From contig CM030832.1 of the NCBI GenBank assembly GCA_018105865.1, positions 10,442,156 to 10,506,155 on the forward strand: DNA of 64,000 bases. Direction: 5' to 3'. Below the pieces are notes generated by a model. It had not been told where the DNA came from and made no database searches. It worked only from the letters and a program-made list of their open reading frames with translations. Shown one piece after another: positions 13,801-24,980 of this stretch (its first letter is position 1; each line of letters starts with the position of its first letter). This DNA is from Metaphire vulgaris. Its lineage: Eukaryota > Annelida > Clitellata > Crassiclitellata > Megascolecidae. A program made the position numbers and the translations under genes.

Positions 13801-16800
13801 GAGTAACCTATAGTGTGGCGAAATCAGGAAATAGCAGTGAAAAGAATTAATAATCAATAATAAATAAGCCTGAGGTCATACAGAAATAATACATAGATGA
13901 TAATTATCCAAATAGCGTAGAGAAACAAAAAAACAAGTATTCTTTATATGGCGCAAGACGTTAATGAAAGGGAGCAATATTAAGATAGTGAGTTTAGCAC
14001 ACCTTTCTATCGCCGGTTTAGAACTCCCTAAATAGCGGTACAGGTTTTGCTATAAATAAACGAATTAAAGTAAAGCATGCCACGCAATGTTAATATAACC
14101 CTACTTTTGTTTTCTGTGTAAACTTACTCTTTGTTTTGTTATGTTAATGTGCTTTGTACTTTTGTATATTGTATGTATCCACTATTCCACTTTAAAACAA
14201 TTTGGGGGAAACTTAAACCAAGTTTTCCCGAATTTACACCAAGGCATGGTGTCAACTTTACACAATGTTAATGTAACCCTACTCCTGCTTTTGGGGTAAA
14301 CTTACTCCAAGATGTGGGGTTAACTTACACCAAGTTTTCCCAAGGTTACACCAAAGCATGGTGTCAACTTTACACCTGGTTCGCGTTTTGAGTACACCAT
14401 CGCTTGGTGTAACCTTACACCAAGCGATGGTGGCAGCTGAATTACCACCAAGTCTTGGTGTAACGTTACACAACTTTTTTCTCTGTGTACGATTCACATA
14501 AATTATATATTCATAATGCTTAGAAACTGGGCAACAGCCAGGGACCGTTTTAAGGGTTTCGTAGGCCTTGGGGGTCTAACACTCGTATACTCGACGACGT
14601 TTTTTGCTCGTCAAGACAACTTGTCCCCGGGCATCTGCCAGCCTCTGCACGCCACCAGACTTGGAATCGGGTCAATGGGTCATTCGGGTCATCTTTGTCC
14701 ACCGGGTCAACGGGTCTCCGGGTCATCGTTATGACCCGGTTATAGACCCGGTATTAATTAAAATCTTGAGATGCTAAGCATGTAGGTTCATCAATCCAGG
14801 AAAGGCTGAAGACACTGTCCGCTTGATATTACATGTAATTAGGTCCACAGATACAAATAATTGATTCTATAACTGAGGGATATTGGTATTATTACTCTAT
14901 GGAATGTTAGAAAATTTAATGAAAAATTATATGGTGTGATGACAACGTTTACGTAACGTCATTGATAAATATTCAAAATTTTTCTTTTTAGAACCAATGA
15001 TTGGGTCACCGGGTCATTGGGTCACTTTTTTCGGGTCACTGGGTCTCAAAATGTGACCCGGTTCCAAGTCTGCACGCCACTGGTTACAAACGTTATTAAA
15101 TCTGTAGGCCTACCTGCAATTTCTGTCTTACTTTTCAAGTTTTACAAATGTACCCGACAGATTTCCTACATTATGTCAGCCTAGATTTTATTTATGGACT
15201 TACAGTGTTTATTCTAGCCTTCTCTGGGGGGATTTCCCTCCAAATTAGAAATTCCCCTCTTCCAAAAAAAGTTGTGATATTTTGGCTTGTGGGGTGTAAT
15301 TTCCCCAAAATTGGACGATGGGGGATTTTGGGGCTTGGAGAGGGGAAAAATATAAGGATGGCCTTTTTTGTTCGTCAGGCACTTCGAAAGGTAAAAAAAT
15401 AGAATGATAACCTTTTTTGGCTTGTCAGGTATTCGAAAAGGAAAAATATATAAGGATGACCTTTTTTGCTTGCCAAGCATGACAAACTTTGCCCCCCAAC
15501 ATGTTAAACTCCCCCCAATGTCTAGGTGGTTAGAATAAACACTGATGGACTTATTTCCTCAATTTCGCGTCCCATTAGAACTTCTACAGTGATTTTCAAA
15601 CAGGCTAACTTAATCTCCTGCATCACTTGAAATAATGTTATTTTCATTATTATTATTTTAAAAATATTATTATTACTCCCACAGTGTTTTTTGTTACCGT
15701 ACTTGCGCACCCTCGACTGCGACATCAGGGATCGTCCATAAAGTACGTCACGCTATTTTGTAAAGTTTTTATCCCTCCCTCGCCTTGTCAAACTATGCCA
15801 CAAATCTCGGGAATCCGTGAAGCGTCGTCCATAAATTACGTTAGGCAGGTCTTCTATTTAATACATTCGAGATTCTCGTTCAATTTTCAGCAGCGAAACA
15901 GATATTCAACTTCCGGAAATGATGACGCATGCAATTTAGATTTAAAATTTCGTGTATCTAGCATAATATAATTAGGCTTATTATACACCATTGACATATT
16001 CAGTTAGATTGGATCCATATTTCGGGTTTCATATGCACGGAAAGTGTGACGTCACATGTGATCTTGACCCCTCCACTCTGGCACAAACCATACCACGCTT
16101 TCTTCTGTCCCTCCCCTCTCGAGCGTGTTGTACTTTATGGATGGCCCCTAAGACTCAGTCATCGAAGTCTGAAAACTGTGAACAAAATGCTGATATGGGA
16201 GAACTATTAGACCTATCTAGCTATGTCGAGTATTCGCAGTAGTCAAGTGGTTGGTCATGCATGTATGTCATTTGCGTGTTTTTAAAAATCAGAGAACGCC
16301 ACATTTCGGATGCCGCAGTACCTGTTCAGCATCGGCGAGGCTCTGTGTGGCGTTGACGTAATCGCAGCCGACCAGGAGCACGTTCCGATCGAGGTCCGGT
16401 GCTTCTACAACGTCTCCGGACATCAGATGGTCGCCCTGGGATTCAACGTCTACGAGGGCGTCCTCTTCTTCTCCGATCAGAAAGATCACGTCATACACCG
16501 AATGACTCTGTCGAACAGAGTCAACTCCTCGGCCATCGACGTCATCGTCGCAAATACCGGATACGTATCAGGTAGGCCCCCCTATAGTCAGACCAAAAGC
16601 GCCGCTGTTGACATTCTACCGAACGCCCAGCCAGCAGTCACTATGGGCAGGGGTATTCGACGAAATTTCATGAAGGGACACATTTTAACGACTGGTGCCT
16701 GAGAGCCAGATGAAAAATTGCTAGTTTTAAAATATGGTCCATAAGTAATAGAAAACAGATAAGTTGAAAACAGGTCATTTAAACATATTTCGTATGTATT

Positions 16801-18353
16801 AAAACGAGTTATTGATCGTTTCAGTGTCTCTTCGCAGGCCATTTAACAGCCTCTGGCGGATCGGATCTGGTCCGCGAGCCGTCATTTGAATAGGCTACCT
16901 CTGCACTGTGGTGATTTTCCTTATGGATTTACTGACCTCTATTCCAGAAATAAGCTAGGGATAGGTCATATACTATCGCGATTCAAGGCTTAACCGCTGG
17001 CTCAGCACATAAGGCCCTCCTAATTGTAACATTAACATATGCTCGTCTATAGTGTAGATGCCTTTGGTGCTTGTCTTGGCGATGCAGTGCGTTCCAAAAG
17101 GACTTTCGATCACAGGGTCAGAGATTCAGAACCCAATGTTGGACCATTCATCCATATATATACCAGAATACAGCGTACAGAAACGCATCGCCATACGCTC
17201 TGGTTCTATCGCAGAGTGAACATTTCTGGCCTTTGCCTTTGAACTCATCGAGATTATCTATGAGGGTCAATCGAAGGGGCTTCACCCCCCCCCCCATGTC
17301 CTCTTCCCACACGCGTGATATTGTGTTCTATTCGCCTTTCTGGAACTTCTTTAGGTGAAATTGTATAGATTTTTCGCAGATTTTCCACTCAAACTTTTTG
17401 CGTACTCTCCTCTGCCATGGGTGGGTCATGACAGTTCTGGGAGGGTGTGGTTTTCGGGGAGAGGGGGAGTGGTGAGAAATTGGCATAGCACTGTCATCAC
17501 TGATATGCAAATTTGAGGGGGGAATCTAAGACTTTTGGAGAAGTCCCCCTATTCGGCCTGTATGGAACACTGGTTTTCGTCTTGAACGGAGAACAAAAAC
17601 TGCGGTCAGTAAATTGCAGATTTTATTTTACATGAAATTTAAATGACTTACTCCTCTCGTCATTTTCTCCAACGATTTAAACGTTTCAATCATCAGTTAG
17701 TAACTGTTAGTTACTGGTGATATTTTGAGAAAGTTAGACGCTGTCGGATGTACGATCTGATTAGCGATCTCTTTGGACAGAACTAGTTGCTTTGGAAAAT
17801 TGCCTACATTGCTTTTTTTCGTTTACCAACCTGCAGTACTGTACTTTGAGTTGTTGGTCGTCAAAATGATTCCGGGAATTTTATTGACATTTTCTTTAGA
17901 ATAACAGTTTTATAAGAAATTCATTTCCGAGACTACAGTTAACACGTCGAAGCGCCACCTCCAAGATACACCAAGAACTCCATTGCGGCTTTTATTTGTC
18001 CGCTCCAAGGGGTTCTCTATCCAGACTCATTATGTCGTTTTGCGTGTGCTGAGTATCCGAGAAACCAGGTCTCTGGTAGAAAATTCAGCTGACAGTATAT
18101 ATGGCCCATCAACCGATTGATTCGTAGATTTTCTGTTAAAAAATTGATTTGTGGAATTGTTCTTTCTATATTCGAGCAAATAAATCTGTAGAATTTCCTG
18201 GCCACGATATATCTATTCTAAGGACGAAGACTGGGCAAGTAAGCAAGGACAACGACAAATACACAAATGCTATTCTTATAACACCTGCAAACTGCCACGT
18301 CCAAAGTATTGTCACCGATTGCAAGGCATGCATGCTAAAGGATACGCAATTAA

Positions 18354-18413
<60 letters not shown>

Positions 18414-18799
18414 GGTCTGGCTGCCGACTGGATCGCCGACAATTTGTACTGGACAGTTGAAGACAAGGGTCTTCTGATGGTCAGTCGAGTGACCGGACGA
18501 TATGCAAAAGTCCTGCTTCGCGGTCTCGATCGTCCGCAATCGGTCGCTGTCAACCCACTCAACGGGTAATTCAATGCAAGGCGTATATGCGTAAACTTCT
18601 ATTAGGCCTCTAGACTCGAGGCCCTCACTTTTCACAGACTACTACTGTATCATAGGGAAGGGGAAGATATAGGGGTTGGGCCCCTACACTTTTTCATCCA
18701 AGTTTACGCAATGACAAGACTAGAGCAGCTTGATCAAGAGAATTTACCAGCTAAGAACCGCAATTTATATTTTTCTATTTAGGCTATACCGGGAGTCGG

Positions 18800-18863
<64 letters not shown>

Positions 18864-19150
18864 CGAGAGGCTAAGCCGCTAAGGTGGCCGCTAAGCCTTT
18901 TGTTAATCGACCATCGAATATTACTATCTTGGCTTGCCTGCTACGATTTAAGTGTAGCCTATGCGATTGTGCTCATGTATCCAGGAGGCTTTTCATTTGC
19001 AATTGTAATGCAATACAGCGCAGCATTTTATATAGTGTCTCTTTTTCATTTCTATTCAGAGACGTTAACGCTTCCTTCTAACAATGATATGATGACGATA
19101 AGCCGAAGAATTCGATGATGATGATGATGATGATGATGATAATGATGATG

Positions 19151-19199
<49 letters not shown>

Positions 19200-22100
19200 C
19201 TGCGACTACAGTGGCAACCATAGTGCATGGCAACTACGATAATGATGATAATAGCATTCTCTTGAATTATTGGTCATGTGAATAAAGTGTTGTGCTTTCT
19301 GATGAATAGGCCTACTATTCAAACCTTTATCGATAAAATCTCGCTTAGGACAGATTGCACTTTCCAATTGTGTTTCTAGTGCCTATTTAGCTGAGTTGTG
19401 CAGACTATAGAGGTGCGAGCTGTGTGATAAGGATTATCTATGCGAAAAATTTTCTGGAAACTTCTAGTCTAAGTGTAATATAAACTTCTGGTAAGTCGTT
19501 TTCGTTGTTATAACTGTTTTCTGAGCGAAATTGTTGACTGCTTTGAAGAACTCTGTATTGGGCCACTCCAGACACGATCTACATCGCAAACATGGATGGA
19601 ACAAATGCCAGGATTCTCGTTAATATTCCTAGAGCGCAATTCGATGGAATGGTCTTGGACATCAGAGCAGACCTGTAAGTCGTCTCTCGTCCTACCCCGC
19701 GGCTTTTTCGCAAATCAACCCCTGTAAACGACATAGCTTTCAGTTGACCTCAACCTACATAGCAGCAACCTAGGCGGTTCTCAGACGTAATACTGAATTC
19801 TACTGAGAATGAAATTATTCGCAGCTCGAAAGTTCTGATTTCGCGCCATGCTGTAACTTGTAAGACGAAGAACGTTTGCGTTTCAGTCTTTTCTGGGTCG
19901 ATCAGTCGCTTCCTGGAATCAGGTCATGTCGCATGAACGGCTCCGACTTAGCGGTTGTTCTTCGGTCTGACGTCACACAAAACATGACACTTCTTGACGT
20001 CACCGTATACCAGGTGCGTAGACCAGTGGCGTAGCCAGGATTTCCGGAAAGGGGAGTTTGAAAAAAAATTTCGTCGATGACCGCCAAGGGGGAGGATTTT
20101 CACCCCCAAAATCGCCAAAAATCGCCTAAAAAATAAATTTTGCATGGAAATACATTTTAAAAAATTTTTCGTCGTCCAAGGAAGGGGGTTAACCCCTAAC
20201 CCCCGTGGCTACGCCACTGGCGTAGACACGACACGCGGCTTTCGTTGTAAGATCCAGTCAAATGTTACGCATTAGGGCCTACTTTAACTGTTTACGACAT
20301 GCAGTTCTACTTGTAGGCTTTGCCAATTTTTAAAGCATTATTACATTCTGAATAACTGTTTGAAAGTAACAGCTTGCACAACCTATTGCTTATCCACTGA
20401 TTGCGAATGACCTGTTACTAGAATTACATCGCGTGGACCAACGGCTTGAATTCCGTCTACTTCGGCATTACAAGTTCCTCCAACTCGTCGCTTGTCAATA
20501 TTCTTCGTGGCGTCCGACATGCCGCCTCAAACACCTCCCACGATATCATAACATACGACTTTTACCTTCAGCCTCCTCTCGATCCAGGTAACAGATACCG
20601 TCACCGATGCGAGTTAGTTGCCATAAACAACCGTAGCTGTCGCTGGTCTAGATTTATCATGAAAATAATACATTCTACTCAATGCCGTAGGCCTTGAGGC
20701 CGAATTATTGCCTTTCTGTCAGATTATTTAGTCTACAGCACATTTCTTAAAGCGAATTTTACCTTTTAGTATCAAATAAATCATGGCGCAAGTCAAAGTG
20801 AATCATCTAATTCTCTGTCTCCTTTTGGAACCTTAATTATCGGACTCTTTTCTTTATTCTATTATTAATAATTACTTGTAATTGCTGTAAATTTCCAATA
20901 AAATATATATATTTAGCTATAGTGAAGAGCGATTCTATCGGCGCCTATATTCGAAATCTCTGGTTCTTGATGTGCTGATTTTTGTGTAATGATGAAAATG
21001 AAAAATAATTATATAACCACCCGCCTCATTTTGTGTGGTGAGATATGGGGTTGTAATCAAAACTGTGCCGTGATAAAGGCGAGTTTTGTGTGGTTATGAA
21101 AGATACGGCAAGTCTTGAGTATTATTAACGCTGAGATAGGCTAACTGCGCCCATAACATTATTAACACGAGACAGCTAGTAAAACCTTGCTATGGTGACA
21201 CACTGGCCTACTTGCGTTCAGGTAAAGTGAACCCGTGTGACATTGACAACGACGTTCATGGCTGCAGTCAACTGTGTCTGTTGACGCCGGCTGGAAGCCA
21301 GTGCGGCTGCAGTGCCGGATTCACGCTCGTCGACAACTACTGTGTCTCAGGTAGGCCTACGGCGATGCACAGTGCACAATCAGTGTGTCTCACGGTTTTG
21401 CTATATAATTTTAACGCGTGCATTGTTACAAAGGTGCCCCGACATTTGCGCGCCCGACATTTGCGCGACGACAAATCAGTGTTTAATCTAGACTCCTGGA
21501 CTCCGGGAAGAAAACTGAAAAAGCCCGGGGGGAACTGACAAAGCCGGGGGAATTCTGCTAGGGCCGCTGTTTTCCTAATATTCCAATTTTTCGAGGGGAT
21601 TTTGAAATACCCGGGGGCCATTTTCCCCCGGAAACGGCCTAGATTAAACACTGCGACAAATGCGCTAACGCAAAATCGACAAATGCGCGACCGACAAAAG
21701 CGCGTATTATATCAACGAACATCGCGCAAATGTAGGCGCGCAAATGTCGGTCGCGCATTTGACGGGTCGCGGTTACAACTCTCTTTCATCTTTTCGCAAA
21801 CAGATCGGGCTAGTTTATTAATGAAAACGATAAGGTTAATAATTAATTTGGAGATAATAATCAGATCGGCAGAATAAAAATGAAACCGTCGTTGCATTAA
21901 ATTAATCCATGATTTTACTGATCCTTTATACGTACAGGAGAACTTCGTTATAACGGACTCGGTTCTAACGTATCCTCGGTTATAACGTACTACATTTTAC
22001 AGATCCACTAAGTAGGTACGTTATAACGAAGTTCTACTGTATATAGTATTTTATACAGAGACTGACTGTAGGTCTATATTTGATTAGGCCTATGTCTACA

Positions 22101-24943
22101 TTTCTTCAAATCTAAGTGCTTTGCTATGTCGCTATTTCCTCTGATATGATCTAATCGTACATAATACCAAGATTTAACGCACAAATGGGCCAATTACTTA
22201 CCATTTTATTAAAATAGTTTAAAGCAGGGACTTAGCCAGAAATTTGATTTGGGAGGGTATAAATATCTTGGTGGGTATAAACCTTAACCGCATAAACCGC
22301 ATAAACCATATAAACTGCACACAACCACATGTAAATCACAGAAACAACTTTAAGGTAGACTGATTTTTTTTTTGGGGGGGGGGTATATATACCGATATAC
22401 CTCCCCGTCGCTACGTCCCTGGTTTAAAGGTTTTATTATCGCCGCAATTTTGAAAAGTTTACTTGTGTAATTTTATTAGAGTTGAAGACCTTTACACGCA
22501 ATTCTCTGGATCTAATCGTTTATTTCAGAGCCTCTGACGCACGATTTCTTATTGTTCGTTGATCCATATTCTAAGATCGCGTACCAGTATGATCTGAATC
22601 CAATAACGCCTTCGTCTGAAAATGTCGACGGATCAGCGAATAGGCGACTGAGGGGAATTACCCTCCAGTCGGCAAATATTCCGAGTCTCGTAGCCTACGA
22701 TTACCAGCTTCAGGAGATTTTCTGGTTCGACGAAGACAGATTGAAGAACAGCATCAAACAGATCTCCATCTTCGAGGTGGTTCACTACCACACGGTGTCG
22801 ACCCTTGACAAAGGTTGGGGTTTATTTATACAACGCATAATCGAACGCCGTAAACAAATGAATCGACTGATCGTTCTGTCAGTCAGTCCATTAATCGTCA
22901 GTCAAGATGTCAGAAAGTCAGTCATGGTCACAGTCAATCATTGAATCAAGTTAATCAGTTGGCCAGCCAGAAATGATAAATCCAACCATCCAATCAACCA
23001 ACTTGATCAATTAAGCAGCCAATCATTTATAATCCGGATTAATTAACCATCTTGAAGTTGGTTGAATCTCGAAATGTTATTTAAAGGGGTGGAAGATGGC
23101 AGAGTGGGCTACGCGCTGGAGCGGTAGGCTGACGGAGCTGGTTCAAGCTTCGTTAGCGCCCCTAGTGGCCAGTGTTTATTCTAGCCACCTAGACATTGGG
23201 GGAGTTTGACTTTGGGGGGGGGCAGACATTGCGGAGGTCATAATACTTGCCAAAATGTAAAAGGGGGGATTTCAAAGTTTGGGGGAATTCCCCTTCAGAG
23301 ATAGTCTAGAATAAACACTGCCTGATGGCTTTCACACAGGCAGTAATGCCTCCTAAACCACTTTAAATCAAGCTATAGTAGGCCTAATTTGCTTCAGCAG
23401 ACAAACCCAGTGTTTAATCTAGACTCCTGGACTCCGGGGAAACTGAAAAAGCCGGGGGGAAACTGAAAAAGCCGGGGGAATTCAGCTAAGGGCCGCTGTT
23501 AGTCCATGTAGTATTCCAAAATTTCCGGGAGGAATTTGAAATTTCCGGGGGGAAAAGGGCAATTTTCTACCCCGGGAAACGGCCTAGATTAAACACTGGA
23601 CAAACCCAACTTTCCTGTTTCGATTTTGAAATCCATTAATTATCGAGGAGATAACGCGGCAAAACCATATGGCCTACATGATTTTTCAATCTCGTTAATA
23701 GCCTTTGGTCACGATAATCGCATTGCTAAATGTAAATAACAGTGGTGGCAGTGAGCCGTTTGGAAGCCGTGGACAACTACGGAGACTTGTTGCTAACGGA
23801 CTCCGCGACTGGCTCGGTCTTCCTTATTTCTCTGGAAAATACTAATAACCTTCTAAGACTGGTGATGCAGAACGTCTACGAATCTGCCATTGCTGTCGAC
23901 GAATGCACTGGGTAGGTAATCCGACCGCGTAGCAGCATAATCTAAACGCAGCTATATGCGACCGCGGTATTTTAGCGATATATTTTGATGTGGAGTATAC
24001 CGGTAATGTAGTAATAAATAAATACTCTGTTATAAGCATGATTCGACAGTATGTTCGTTCCCCAATATTACTATAGGACTACGCGTATTTTAGGCCCAAA
24101 ACGTAAAAATACAGTTGGCAGTGGCGTCGAGCTCAGTGATGTTAACAAGAACCGACCCCCCAAGGACGAGGATAAGGACAAGGACTGACTCCCCAAAGGA
24201 CGAGGACAAGGACTTCAAATTGGTCCTCAAGGAGTCCTTAAGGACAAGGACCAGGACAAGGATTAACATCACTGGTCGAGCTCCGACCATCACGTACTGC
24301 TCCAGAATATCAGTTCATATACACTGATTTTGGGGTATATATACCGCTCGCCTCCCAGAAACATAAATTCACTGCGTGGTGGAGGCCATCTATGGCAGCT
24401 GACCAGTTATAGGCCTACCACATTAGTATTGGAAGATTTACACGTCATTAGCACCTCATCAATAAAGCTTAATATTTGCCAGTCTGTAGTATTTGAGACG
24501 TTATATCCGAGGCACGTATTATCCAATACCACCCAATACGGTATAGTGAATTACGCGGAACCATACATTGCAGTAGCCTACGTTTACCGAATATAGGTCT
24601 ACGTTATAATCTAATCCGTTATAACGAATTTACTGTACTTGCATTGATAGTACACTTGTAGTAAATGAGTTTTGGGTTCAATTGAAGCGACATCTACTGG
24701 GTGGACGGCGTAACTAACGACGTCAACAGATGCAATCTGTCGGAATCATGCTTCTCCGATTCTGCTGTTGAATTCACCACTGTCTTCAGTGCATGGAACA
24801 AAAGCAGAATTCTTGGACTCAATATCGTCCAGAATGTTGAAGGCAGTTATACTTCACTTTAAATAAATCGTCAGTAGACTTCTGAATCGAATCATAAACA
24901 TTGGCATCATCGTGCCAATAGATGCAGTTAGATAGGACCTAAC

Positions 24944-24980
<37 letters not shown>

